Assembly (NCBI GenBank): GCA_963728995.1
Contig: CAVSMD010000003.1
Span: forward strand, 806,001 to 870,000
Origin: FEN-1219 sp963728995
GTDB lineage: Bacteria > Pseudomonadota > Gammaproteobacteria > Steroidobacterales > Rariloculaceae
DNA: 64,000 bases
Direction: 5' to 3'
The translations under genes were made by a program, and so were the position numbers. Under the pieces are notes generated by a model, which was given only the letters and a program-made list of their open reading frames with translations, had not been told where the DNA came from and searched no databases. Of this stretch, positions 28,568 through 37,865 are shown piece after piece (position 1 is the stretch's first letter; each line of letters starts with the position of its first letter).

Positions 28568-30022
28568 CTAGTCGTCGAGCGCGTGAAGGATGTCGGCCGA
28601 GAATTTGGCAATGTTGAAATTGCTCGCGACGTCGAAGCCCCGCCGCACGACGACCAAATTGGCCGACGGAATGATCATAGCGTACTGGCCGCCCGCGCCG
28701 TCCGCCGCATAGGCGACGTCGGGCAACCCTTCCCGGCCGTTGTGAACCCAGAACTGGGCGCCATAGCCGGGCCCGCCTTTGAAATAGGACGCGGGCTGCG
28801 CCGCCGCGAGCGTCGACACGTATTTCGACCAGCCCTCGGGAAGCAGGCGCTCCCCGTTCCACACGCCGTCGGCGAGATACAGCAGGCCGAAGCGCCCGAA
28901 ATCGCGGGCCGTGCTCCAGCATTGGCCGGAGATCAGAAAGTCGCCACGCCAGTCAGTCTCGATCACGGTGCGCGTCATCCCGAGCTTCCAGAGCAGCTCA
29001 CGGTACGGAAAGGCGAGCCACTTCGCATCGTCGTTCAGCGCCTCGCGCACGGCGCGGCTCGCCATGATCGTATCGGAGCCTGCGTAGACGAACCGCGCCC
29101 CAGGTCGAGAGTCCACGATGTTCAGCATCGAGATTTCGGACGGCGGCGCGCCCGCGTCGTACGTGTCGAGCAACGGATCGCCGCCGGCCTCCGTGTACAG
29201 GCCGCTCGCCATGTGCAGCAGATCGTTCAGCGTGATGTTGCCGCGCGGATCGCCGGGTGTGCGCCACGCCGCGAGCGGCGCCTTCCGGTGCAGGTCCACG
29301 AGACCGGCGCGCACACCGATGCCGACCAGCGACACGCCGACGCTCTTGCACATCGAATTCGTGCGCGCGGCCGTGTGCACTCCCCAGCCCGGCTCGTAGC
29401 GTTCCGCCACGATGCGGCCGTCCTCGACGATGACCACGCCCCACGTGTGGCCGCGGTAAACGCTCTCGTCGTTCTTGAACGCCTCGTCGAGCACGGCCGT
29501 AACGGCGGCGCTCTTGGCCTGCGGCAGCGTCGCGGTGGCGTCCGCGTCGCCCAGGGGCCACGGCCGGTCGTCGAGCTTCGGCACGGCCACGGCCTCGGGC
29601 AGGCGCGGCAGGCGGGCCACGAGCTCCAGCGTGGCGCCGATCGGCAGCTGCGTGCAGCCGAGACCGGGCCGCCAGGCCGCGATCCGGGGCTCCATGTCCG
29701 AGGCGTAGTAGACGGCGACCACTTTCTTGTCGCGGTCGACGACCGTCCGTGCCTCCCGCGCGGCGCGGCGGCTCATCGATTCCTGGAGCAGGTTCTCCGG
29801 CAGGTCCGCCGAGAAAATCCCGCTGCAATAGTGCAGGGCCCGGTAACCCGCGGCCTGGGCGGCGAGATGGCGGTCCGTGACCCGCGCCGGATCGTCGTTG
29901 TGCACCGTGATCAGCGTCGGTGCAGCGGCTTGCGCGGGTGCCTGCGCCGCGCCGGGGGCACCCGATAGCAGCGCGGCACACGCCGCCAGCCATGCGCCCA
30001 GGGTCATGGCCATCCTCGACAT
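28568..30022 (-). CDS. Exported serine hydrolase of the beta-lactamase (class C-like) family
   Basis: A 484-residue penicillin-binding-protein-fold hydrolase, more likely an esterase or peptidase than a true beta-lactamase. The SxxK motif is SMCK (ARTNSMCKSVGVSLVG), the Tyr motif lies in ARFVYAGSDTIMASRA (YAG rather than YxN), and the third motif region is YAADGAGGQYAMI. The start at 30022 follows GGGGG at good spacing and gives a signal peptide (MTLGAWLAACAALLSGAPGAAQA). An N-terminal region of about 170 residues precedes the catalytic domain and I do not recognise it. Divergent from the symporter, with 163 bases between. Confidence 0.87.
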   Translation of the reverse strand: MSRMAMTLGAWLAACAALLSGAPGAAQAPAQAAAPTLITVHNDDPARVTDRHLAAQAAGYRALHYCSGIFSADLPENLLQESMSRRAAREARTVVDRDKKVVAVYYASDMEPRIAAWRPGLGCTQLPIGATLELVARLPRLPEAVAVPKLDDRPWPLGDADATATLPQAKSAAVTAVLDEAFKNDESVYRGHTWGVVIVEDGRIVAERYEPGWGVHTAARTNSMCKSVGVSLVGIGVRAGLVDLHRKAPLAAWRTPGDPRGNITLNDLLHMASGLYTEAGGDPLLDTYDAGAPPSEISMLNIVDSRPGARFVYAGSDTIMASRAVREALNDDAKWLAFPYRELLWKLGMTRTVIETDWRGDFLISGQCWSTARDFGRFGLLYLADGVWNGERLLPEGWSKYVSTLAAAQPASYFKGGPGYGAQFWVHNGREGLPDVAYAADGAGGQYAMIIPSANLVVVRRGFDVASNFNIAKFSADILHALDD

Positions 30023-30185
30023 CGGTTGTCCCCCACGCGGCCGCTCGGTCGTCACGGGCCCCATCATAGCCCGCGAGTTGCCGGAATGGCTTTCGCGCAC
30101 GCCCGGGGTGCACACGGCGCGCTCGCGCCGTTTACACTGGCGGCGGCAACGCGGACGAACAAGAAGCCGCTAACGGGGGCAGCAG

Positions 30186-31901
30186 ATGTCAGTCAATTTC
30201 GGAGCGCTCGACTGGGCCATGGTCGGGCTGTATTTCCTCGTGATCGCGGGCATCGCGACCTGGGTTGCGCTGCAGAAAGAGAAGGATACGTCCGACTACT
30301 TTCTCGCCTCGCGTAACGCCAGCTGGTTCCTGATCGGCGCCTCGATCTTCGCGTCGAACATCGGGGCCGAGCACCTCGTGGGCCTCGCCGGCTCCGGTGC
30401 CGGCACGGGGATGGCGTTCGCGCACTGGGAGCTGCACTCGTATCTGATCATCGTGCTCGGCTGGGTGTTCGCACCGTTCTATCTGCGCTCGAAGATCTTC
30501 ACGACGCCGGAATTTCTCGAGAAGCGCTATACGCCGGGCACGCGCACCGCGCTGTCGCTGATCTTTCTCGCGGCGTACATCCTCACCAAGGCCTCGGTGA
30601 CGATCTACGCCGGCGCGATCACGATCAAGACGATCCTGGGCTACGACTCGATCCAGGTGCCGCTCTTCGGGCAGGTCGACTTCTTCTGGTTCTCGGCCTT
30701 CGCGCTCGTGATCGTGACCGGCATCTACACCGTGGCCGGCGGCATGAAAGCCGTGCTCTGGACCGAAGGCATGCAGGCGCCGCTGCTCCTGATCGGTTCC
30801 ATCGTGATTCTGCTCGTGGGCCTGCACAAGATCGGCGGCCTGGACGCGCTGCGCGCGGCGAACCCGGACACGATCTCGTTGTGGCGCCCGCTGCATCAGG
30901 CCGGCGGCACCAGCTGGGTGCCGACCGACTTGAGCTTCCTGTTCGACTCCTCGGAGACGCCGTGGCTCGGCGTCGTGCTCGGCTCGCCGATCATCGGCCT
31001 GTGGTACTGGTGCACGGACCAGTACATCGTCCAGCGCGTGCTGACGGCCAGGAATCTGCCGCAAGCGCGGCGCGGCACGATCTGGGCGGGGTATTTGAAG
31101 CTGTTCCCGGTGTTCATCTTTCTGATCCCCGGCATGATCGCCGTGGCGCTGAAGAACATGGGCGTGGACGGCTTTGCCGACATGGAGCGCCCCGACGAGG
31201 CGTTTCCGCGACTCGCCGCGCATCTCTTGCCGGTAGGCCTGCGCGGTCTCGTGCTGGCCGGCATGCTGGCCGCGCTCATGAGCTCGCTCGCGTCGCTGTT
31301 CAACTCGACGGCGACGCTGTTTACCGTGGACTTCTACGAGCGCCTCCGGCCGGCAGCGAGCGAAGCGCATCTGGTCCGGGTGGGTCGCATCGCGACCGTG
31401 GCCGTGGTCGCCGCCGGCATCGCGTGGATTCCGATCATGCAACGAATCGGGGGCGGACAGCTGTACGGCTATCTACAGAACGTGCAATCGCTGCTGTCGC
31501 CGGCGATCGCGGCCGTGTTCATGCTCGGCATCTTCTCGAAGCGCGTGTCACCGATCTCCGGCTTCGTGGGCATCGTGTCCGGTTTCGCACTCGGCATGGC
31601 GCGGTTGTTCATGCAGGTGGCCCATGAAATGGGGGGCGTGGAATTCGGTGCCCTTCAATGGTTCGTCGACATCAACTGGCTGTACTTCTGCTTCCTGCTG
31701 TTCGTGTTCACCTGCGTGCTGATCTTCGTGGTCAGCGCCTACACGCCGAAGGCGACGGATGAGCAGTTGCAGGGACTCACTTACAGCACGATCAGCGCGG
31801 AGCAAAACGCGGAGCTGCACGCCGGGGTGTCGGTCTGGGACGTGGTCGGCTCGGCGGGCGTGCTGGCGATCGTCGCGGCGATCTACATCTACTTCTGGTG
31901 A
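30186..31901 (+). CDS. SSS-family sodium:sugar symporter (SGLT type)
   Basis: A 571-residue inner-membrane Na+/solute symporter of the SGLT branch, with about 14 hydrophobic segments. Diagnostic stretches are DYFLASRNASWFLIGASIFASNIGAEHLVGLAGSGA, the FTTPEFLEKRY loop and TIYTVAGGMKAVLWTEGMQ. The Na+-site helix contains GLVLAGMLAALMSSLASLFNSTATLF. It lies head to head with the serine hydrolase and abuts the end of the convergent alpha-glucuronidase gene (stop codons adjacent at 31901/31902). Substrate is inferred to be a sugar or uronic acid derived from xylan. Confidence 0.95.
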   Translation: MSVNFGALDWAMVGLYFLVIAGIATWVALQKEKDTSDYFLASRNASWFLIGASIFASNIGAEHLVGLAGSGAGTGMAFAHWELHSYLIIVLGWVFAPFYLRSKIFTTPEFLEKRYTPGTRTALSLIFLAAYILTKASVTIYAGAITIKTILGYDSIQVPLFGQVDFFWFSAFALVIVTGIYTVAGGMKAVLWTEGMQAPLLLIGSIVILLVGLHKIGGLDALRAANPDTISLWRPLHQAGGTSWVPTDLSFLFDSSETPWLGVVLGSPIIGLWYWCTDQYIVQRVLTARNLPQARRGTIWAGYLKLFPVFIFLIPGMIAVALKNMGVDGFADMERPDEAFPRLAAHLLPVGLRGLVLAGMLAALMSSLASLFNSTATLFTVDFYERLRPAASEAHLVRVGRIATVAVVAAGIAWIPIMQRIGGGQLYGYLQNVQSLLSPAIAAVFMLGIFSKRVSPISGFVGIVSGFALGMARLFMQVAHEMGGVEFGALQWFVDINWLYFCFLLFVFTCVLIFVVSAYTPKATDEQLQGLTYSTISAEQNAELHAGVSVWDVVGSAGVLAIVAAIYIYFW

Positions 31902-34076
31902 TCACCGCCCGGGCGCGAAGCGAAAGCTCAGGCGCTCGTAGTGCTCGAGCGGCTGCTCCGGCTCGGCGACGCCGGGCGGCAGCGGCAGCCCCGACCGCGA
32001 TCTGAAATACGCGACGCAGGCGTCGCGCCACCACTTCGCCTCGCGGGCCTGAATCCCGAGCAGCTGCGTCGTCTTCGCGAAGCGCTCCGCGTCGACGAAC
32101 GGCGCGAGCGTCGCCCAGTCGGCCTGCATGGCCGCGACCTCCGCGACACCGCGGTCGTAGTGGGCGAGGAGCTCCTCCCACAGCGTTCTTCCCGAGCGCA
32201 TGCGGTAATCCCAGGGCAGGCGATGAAACCACAGGAGATACTCGTCCGGGACCGTGTCGAGATTCGCGAGCCGACGCGCGACCGGCGGCGCGTACTGCGC
32301 GACCGCGTTGCTGCCGCTCGCCGTCCGGTCGAGCCCGATGCCGCTTTCGTCTGCGCGATGGTAGTAATAGGGGTTCCACTCGGCGCGCTCGAGATCATCC
32401 ACCCAGGGGGCAGGACCGTAGTGATGGCCGGTGCCCATCAGATGCGCGAGCCCGAGCGGCGTCATGTAATCGACGACGGCCTCGCGCGAGCGCAGCATGA
32501 TCTTCAGCGCCGTATCGACGAACTGCGGATCGCTCGAGAACGTCATCCGCAGCCACTCGACCGCGATCGCGCGCGCCGAGAGCGCAGGATCCCACGCAAG
32601 GCGGCCGAACGCATACCAGTTCGCCTGCGTGAACGGTGCCCCGGTCCAGTCGCGCGCCGCACCGATGTTCGACACGCCCGCGATCGCCGTCCGTGTCTGG
32701 TCGAACAAGCTGCCGTCGACGATCTGCGCGACGGTCGAGCCCTGGCCCTTCGCGTACGTGTCGGCGTCGAGCGCCTCCTCGAACAGCACGCCCAGGTACG
32801 CGAGATGCGTCGCGAAGCCGAGATACTCCTGCGTGATCTCAAGCTCCAGCGCGAGCGGCGTGCGCGGCATCGCGCCGAACAGCGGATGGAACGGCTCGCG
32901 CGGCTGGAAATCGAGCGGACCGTTCTTGACCTGCAGGATCACGTTGTCGGCGAACCGGCCGTCGAGCGGCGCGAACTCGTCGTACGCCTGCTTCACGCGG
33001 TCCTCGGCGCTGCCCTGCGCGTAGACGAACGCTCGCCAGAACACCACGCCCCCGTGTGGACGTAACGCCGCCCCGAGCATGTTCGCGCCTTCGGCGTGCG
33101 TGCGTCCGTAGCGTTGCGGCCCCGGCTGACCTTCCGAGTCGGCCTTGACCAGGAACCCGCCGAAGTCCGGAATCCGCGCGTAGATCTCGTCCGCCTTCGC
33201 GCGCCACCACCGGCGCACGGCCGGATCGAGCGGGTCGGCGGTCTGCAAGCCGCCGACGTCGAGCGGCGCGCTGAACCGTACCGACAGATACACGCGGATG
33301 CCGTACGGCCGCAGCACGGCCGCGAGCGCTGCGACCTTCGCAAGATAAGCGGCCGTGAGAATCTCCGGCTGCGCATTCACGTTGTTCAGCACCGCGCCGT
33401 TGATGCCGATCGACGCGTTCGCACGCGCGTAATCGGTGTAGCGCAGATCGACGACGTCGGGCAGGCGCCACCAATCCCAGATCGATGCGCCGGCGTAGCC
33501 GCGCTCGACCGACCCGTCGAGATTGTCCCAGTGATTCAGCAGGCGCCGCTCGATGCGCGGCGCGCTCGCCGTGTCGAGGTTGGCGAGATTCCCGCCGGTC
33601 TGCGCGAGCCGCAGCCACGCGAACGCACCGTACAGCGCACCGATGTCCTCGTTGGCGGCGATGACCGTGACGCGCTGGCCGTCGAGCTCGACGCTGCGCA
33701 GCAGATAGCCGTCGGCGCCGAGCGGCGCCAGCGGCAACTTCAGCCGCGCGATCCGCGGCGAGCTTCGCGGCGTGCCGATCACGAGGCTGCCGTCCGCGAC
33801 CGCCGGCGTGACCGGCACGTTCCGCGCGGTCAGGCCGGCCAGCCCCGTCGTGAGCTCTGCGACGGCGGCGCGAAGCGTGGCCGAAGCCGGCGCCGGCGCG
33901 ACGATGCCCGTCGACACGCTGGCCAGCGCTGCGCGCTGCTCCGCGGCGAGCGGCCGGTAGCGCAGCCACAGGTCGTAGCCATCCTCGGCGTGGGCGGCCG
34001 GGGCCACGCCGACGAGGCACAGCAGTGCGCCGAACGCGAGCGCGAACCGGCGCAGCAGATCGGATCGTGCAATCAC
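31902..34076 (-). CDS. GH67 alpha-glucuronidase, exported
   Basis: Cleaves 4-O-methyl-D-glucuronate from the non-reducing end of xylo-oligosaccharides. 724 residues, the usual GH67 size. The catalytic acid is E315 (VKADSEGQPGP); the base pair is D389 (KNGPLDFQ) and E417 (EITQEYLG). Their spacings (74 and 28) match the Cellvibrio enzyme (E292, D365, E393). I start at GTG 34076, which gives a clean signal peptide (ALAFGALLCLVGVAPAAHA); an ATG at 34169 in the same frame would add 31 residues and bury it. The product is periplasmic. Divergent from the CE15 gene, with 101 bases between. Confidence 0.95.
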   Translation of the reverse strand: MIARSDLLRRFALAFGALLCLVGVAPAAHAEDGYDLWLRYRPLAAEQRAALASVSTGIVAPAPASATLRAAVAELTTGLAGLTARNVPVTPAVADGSLVIGTPRSSPRIARLKLPLAPLGADGYLLRSVELDGQRVTVIAANEDIGALYGAFAWLRLAQTGGNLANLDTASAPRIERRLLNHWDNLDGSVERGYAGASIWDWWRLPDVVDLRYTDYARANASIGINGAVLNNVNAQPEILTAAYLAKVAALAAVLRPYGIRVYLSVRFSAPLDVGGLQTADPLDPAVRRWWRAKADEIYARIPDFGGFLVKADSEGQPGPQRYGRTHAEGANMLGAALRPHGGVVFWRAFVYAQGSAEDRVKQAYDEFAPLDGRFADNVILQVKNGPLDFQPREPFHPLFGAMPRTPLALELEITQEYLGFATHLAYLGVLFEEALDADTYAKGQGSTVAQIVDGSLFDQTRTAIAGVSNIGAARDWTGAPFTQANWYAFGRLAWDPALSARAIAVEWLRMTFSSDPQFVDTALKIMLRSREAVVDYMTPLGLAHLMGTGHHYGPAPWVDDLERAEWNPYYYHRADESGIGLDRTASGSNAVAQYAPPVARRLANLDTVPDEYLLWFHRLPWDYRMRSGRTLWEELLAHYDRGVAEVAAMQADWATLAPFVDAERFAKTTQLLGIQAREAKWWRDACVAYFRSRSGLPLPPGVAEPEQPLEHYERLSFRFAPGR

Positions 34077-34177
34077 CAGAAGTCTTCGAGCCGGCGGCTC
34101 CTCCGCGCTGCGGTCGTCGGCGATCTTTGCATAGCGCCCCGCGATGTGCAGCCCGGTCGAGAGGTACACTGCGGCGC

Positions 34178-36319
34178 ATGAGCAGGGCCTGGTCCTTCGT
34201 CGCCATCACGGCAGCGCTCACTTGCACGGGCACCGACCTCGCCGCGCAGCAACGCGCCGTCGCTCCGCCACCGCTCACCTGGACGGCGGCGCAAGATCAC
34301 GAGGACATGCAACGCCAGCTCGGCATCACGGCGCTGCGGCCCGGGCCGAGCGGCCGCGACGATGCGCCGAACCCGGCGAACTACGACGAAGCGCTCGCGA
34401 ATCCGTATCCCGACTGGCCCGATCCGCTGATGCTCGGCAGCGGCCGGCGAATCACGACCGCGGCGGAGTGGTGGAACGCGCGCCGGCCGGAGATCGTCGA
34501 GGCGTTCGAGCGCGAGGTGCTCGGCCGCGTGCCGGCCGACGTGCCGGCGGTGCACTGGTCCGTCGTCGAATCGGCGAGCACGATGCTCGCGGGCCGCCGC
34601 GTCGAGGGCCAGCAGCTCGTCGGTCGCGTCGACAACGCCGCGTATCCCGCGATCGAGGTCGACATCGCTATGACGCTGGTGCTGCCGGCCGACGCGCGCG
34701 GCCCCGTGCCCGTGATGATCCAGTTGCGCGGCGGGACGCTCGGTCAGGCGCTCGGCACCGAGCCGACGAGGACGTTCGGCGGGCCTGCGGTCCAGGGCAC
34801 CGATCCACCGGCCACGGAGCAGCTGATCGCCGCCGGCTGGGGCTTCGCGTTCCTCGATCCGACGAGCGTGCAGGCCGACAACGGCGCGGGCCTGACGCGC
34901 GGCATCATCGGCCTCGTGAACAAGGGCCAAGCGCGCAAGCCCGACGACTGGGGCGCACTGCGCGCCTGGGCCTGGGGCGCGCAGCGTGCGCTCGATTACC
35001 TTGCGACGAACGCGGCCGTGGACGCGCAGCGTGTGGGCATCGAGGGCGTGTCGCGGTACGGCAAGGCGGCGCTCGTGGCGGAGGCGTTCGATCGGCGCTT
35101 TGCCGTGGTGCTGATCGGCTCGTCGGGTGAAGGCGGCGTGGCGCCGTACCGCCGCAACTTCGGCGAGAGCGTCGAGAACCTGACCGGTCAAGGCGAGTAT
35201 CACTGGATGGCCGGCAATTTCCTGAAGTACGGCACGGCCGCGGCGCGCTTCGGCCCCATGAACGCCGGGGACCTGCCCGTGGACTCGCACTCGCTGCTCG
35301 CGCTGTGCGCGCCGCGCCCCACGTTCGTGAGCTACGGCGTGCCCGAGCACGGCGATGCGCTGTGGCTCGATCAGCTCGGCAGCTACCGGGCGACCGTGGC
35401 GGCCGGCGAGGTGTTTCGGCTGCTCGGCGTGCAGGACCTCGGCACGGACGAGGACTATCGGACCGCGCAGATGCCGCCCGTGAAGCACGCGCTGCTCGAC
35501 GGTCGGCTCGCGTGGCGCCAGCACGACGGCGGTCACACGGACGCGCCGAACTGGCGGTACTTCATTCCGTGGGCCGAGCGCGAGCTCGGGCTGGCTGCGC
35601 CGGGCGCGCCGGCGACGACGGTGCCGGCACGACGTACGGACGCGAACTCCGCGACCGCGCACGCCGAGCTCGTGCAGAAAGCCGGCGCCGGCGTCATCGA
35701 CGTGTATTTCGTCGGCGACTCGATCACGCGGCGCTGGGGCGCGCTCGACTATCCGGACCTGCTCGCGAGCTTCGAGAAGAGCTTCTTCGGCTGGAACGCC
35801 GCGGACTTCGCGTGGGGCGGCGATCGCACGCAGAACATTCTCTGGCGCCTCGACCACGGCGAGCTGCCGAGCACGGCGCCGAAGGTCTTCGTCGTGCAGG
35901 CGGGCACGAACAACCTCGGCGACTTCGAGTCCGCCGATGAGCGCGTCGCGGCGATCGCAGCCGGTATCGAGGCGATCGTCGAGCGGTGCCGGCGTTACGC
36001 GCCGGATGCGCTCGTCGTGCTGACGGCCGTGTTCCCGCGCCGCGACCAGCCGGAATTCACCGCGAGCATCGCCGCAATCAACGCGAAGCTCGCCGCCTAC
36101 GCGGACGGGACACACGTTCGGTATCTCGATTTCAACGACCGGCTCGCGGACTCGCGCGGACTGCTGCGCGAGGACCTGTCGAAAGACGGCCTGCACCCGA
36201 CGCTCGCGGCGTACCAGATTTGGGCCGCTGCGCTCGAGCCGCTGCTCGCGCAGCGGCTCGGTGCGCGGGCGAAGGGAGACCTGGCCCCGGCGCCGACCGG
36301 GGATCCCGCGGCGAGATAG
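34178..36319 (+). CDS. Two-domain exported esterase: CE15 glucuronoyl esterase plus SGNH/GDSL esterase
   Basis: A 713-residue fusion. After a signal peptide (MSRAWSFVAITAALTCTGTDLAAQ) comes a CE15 domain, about residues 30-475, with nucleophile S292 (GVSRYGK, normally GCSRxGK), candidate acid E318 (SSGEGG) and H453 (HDGGHTDAPNW). A linker leads to an SGNH hydrolase, about 500-700, with S515 (FVGDSITRRWG), AGTNNLGD (block III) and DGLHPTLAAY (Asp/His). The first half should cut the ester between lignin and glucuronoxylan; the second resembles acetyl xylan esterases. No frameshift separates them. It faces the GH67 gene and is the natural partner enzyme. Confidence 0.92.
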   Translation: MSRAWSFVAITAALTCTGTDLAAQQRAVAPPPLTWTAAQDHEDMQRQLGITALRPGPSGRDDAPNPANYDEALANPYPDWPDPLMLGSGRRITTAAEWWNARRPEIVEAFEREVLGRVPADVPAVHWSVVESASTMLAGRRVEGQQLVGRVDNAAYPAIEVDIAMTLVLPADARGPVPVMIQLRGGTLGQALGTEPTRTFGGPAVQGTDPPATEQLIAAGWGFAFLDPTSVQADNGAGLTRGIIGLVNKGQARKPDDWGALRAWAWGAQRALDYLATNAAVDAQRVGIEGVSRYGKAALVAEAFDRRFAVVLIGSSGEGGVAPYRRNFGESVENLTGQGEYHWMAGNFLKYGTAAARFGPMNAGDLPVDSHSLLALCAPRPTFVSYGVPEHGDALWLDQLGSYRATVAAGEVFRLLGVQDLGTDEDYRTAQMPPVKHALLDGRLAWRQHDGGHTDAPNWRYFIPWAERELGLAAPGAPATTVPARRTDANSATAHAELVQKAGAGVIDVYFVGDSITRRWGALDYPDLLASFEKSFFGWNAADFAWGGDRTQNILWRLDHGELPSTAPKVFVVQAGTNNLGDFESADERVAAIAAGIEAIVERCRRYAPDALVVLTAVFPRRDQPEFTASIAAINAKLAAYADGTHVRYLDFNDRLADSRGLLREDLSKDGLHPTLAAYQIWAAALEPLLAQRLGARAKGDLAPAPTGDPAAR

Positions 36320-36451
36320 CTGTCGCCAAATTTCGCCTCGAGCGCACGTCGCTCGTTCGACCCGAGGGAGACGCTCGGGGCACAATAGCCCATCGCTTGG
36401 CCACGGCCTTCGGCAAGCGCAGAGCAAGACCACGGACGGAGCAACGTAGCG

Positions 36452-37147
36452 ATGGCTGCACGCGAGCAGGAGCCACACCACCCCGGGCACGGCGGACTCG
36501 TCTTGTGCGCGTTCGTGTTGATCTGGTGCCTGGGGCTCATCGCGATACGCGTTCTTCGCACCGGCTCACCCGGTTTCCTGTTCCTCGCCTGGAATCTGTT
36601 CCTGGCCTGCGTTCCGCTCGCGCTCTCGCGCACGGCGGTTTCGATGAATCGGCGCGGCGCGTCGAGCTTGGCCCAAGGCACGTTGTTCTTGTTCTGGCTG
36701 CTGTTCCTGCCGAATGCGCCCTACATCATTACGGATCTGGTCCATGTGGTGCCACCGACCGGCATCCGGTCGTGGTACGACACGGGCACCGTGCTGTCGT
36801 GCGCCGCCGCCGGTCTGCTCGTGGGATATCTCTCGCTGCGCGATATGCAGCAGCTGGTCGAGGACAGGTTCGGCAACGCCGTCGGCTGGGTGATGGTCGG
36901 CGCCGCCTCCATGCTCTCGGGCTTCGGCGTGTATCTTGGCCGCGTGATGCGGTGGAACAGCTGGGACGCCGTGACCAATCCCGTGGCGTTCTTCAGCTCG
37001 ATCCTCGAGCTGCTCGTCCACGCTCGGTCGCAACCGCAAACGTATGCCATGACCTTGCTGTTCGGCCTCGGCCTGCTGCTCGGCTATGCCGCGCTGCGTT
37101 TTCTGGCCGCTACCGAACGGAACGTCCGCGGGAGACTTGGTTCCTGA
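36452..37147 (+). CDS. DUF1361 integral membrane protein
   Basis: A 231-residue protein with six or seven hydrophobic segments. The family hallmark is FLFWLLFLPNAPYIITDLVHV at about residues 78-98. Its biochemical role is unknown. A short His-rich N-terminus (EPHHPGHGG) precedes the first helix. GGAGCAACG ahead of the ATG at 36452 is a plausible ribosome binding site. It starts 132 bases after the CE15 gene on the same strand and shows no link to the xylan genes. Confidence 0.85.
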   Translation: MAAREQEPHHPGHGGLVLCAFVLIWCLGLIAIRVLRTGSPGFLFLAWNLFLACVPLALSRTAVSMNRRGASSLAQGTLFLFWLLFLPNAPYIITDLVHVVPPTGIRSWYDTGTVLSCAAAGLLVGYLSLRDMQQLVEDRFGNAVGWVMVGAASMLSGFGVYLGRVMRWNSWDAVTNPVAFFSSILELLVHARSQPQTYAMTLLFGLGLLLGYAALRFLAATERNVRGRLGS

Positions 37148-37215
37148 CGTCGTAGCCGAGATTGACTCGGCTGGCCACGCGATGCAGCATCCGCAGCGTC
37201 TGTCGGAGGGCGAGA

Positions 37216-37458
37216 ATGAGCCTCGAACCAAAGTACCTCCCGACCATGGCCGCAGCGGTGCTCACGTCCCTCGGTGCACCCGCGGCGCTCGCCCATCACT
37301 CGTATTCGATGTTCGATACGCAGTACTTCCCGTTGAAGGACGGTCGCCCGGGCGGGTCGTTCGTCAAAGCCATTCACGAGGACGGCACCGAGAGCATTGG
37401 CGATCAGTTCGCGCCCGGTGTCGCGGCCGCCGCCAAGCAGAAGCGCGACGCACAGTGA
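37216..37458 (+). pseudogene. DUF6152-like exported protein lacking its middle
   Basis: An 80-residue open frame with GGAGGG ahead of the ATG. It has a signal peptide (TMAAAVLTSLGAPAALA) and then the DUF6152 opening AHHSYSMFD, but jumps after three residues to what looks like that family's C-terminal strand (PLKDGRPGGSFVKA). About 70-80 central residues that I expect in this family are missing, although the frame stays open. Either it is a deleted gene or the assembly has lost sequence here. The tail (AAAAKQKRDAQ) is unremarkable. The following gene shows the same kind of loss. Confidence 0.55.
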
Positions 37459-37463
37459 GCGGC

Positions 37464-37842
37464 GTGATTCCGCGGGAACGACACGGAATCGCGAGCATCG
37501 TGCTGACGGCCCTGGCGATCGCCGGGACGTTTTGCGGCATGGCCGCCCGCGCCGGACCGTAACGGCTTTCTCATGAATGGCGTCAAGGTGGGTCCGGACG
37601 CGCGCATCGTCGAGCGCATTTCGCTGCAGGACAAGGACACGCCGCAGATCGCGCGGCGAGTCGTGGCGCCCGACGTGCTGACCGCGCCGTCGGAAATGAC
37701 GCTGGTGTTCCTGCGCGACCGCGACCACGTGTTCCACGAGGCTTCGCATTGCGCGCAGGACGATCGCTCGATCGACCCCGAAAGCGGCGCACAGCGATTC
37801 GATCTGACGCCGCCCGCCGCTTTGCCGCCGCCGCCACGCTGA
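37464..37842 (+). pseudogene. Exported hypothetical protein, internal deletion with frame change
   Basis: The GTG at 37464 opens a signal peptide (ASIVLTALAIAGTFCGMAARAG) that ends in a stop at 37560-37562. In the next frame from about 37560 runs NGFLMNGVKVGPDARIVERISL and then HVFHEASHCAQDDRSIDPESG to 37842. I associate that ending with larger exported proteins of several hundred residues found beside DUF6152 genes. The secretion signal and the C-terminus survive but the body is gone and the junction is out of frame. Not functional as read. Confidence 0.5.
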
Positions 37843-37865
37843 CCGCAGCGGGCCGTGGCCAGGCA

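Noticed and set aside
34073..36490. An 805-residue minus-strand open frame
   Set aside because: Antisense shadow of the CE15/SGNH gene; Arg-rich with no recognisable domain.
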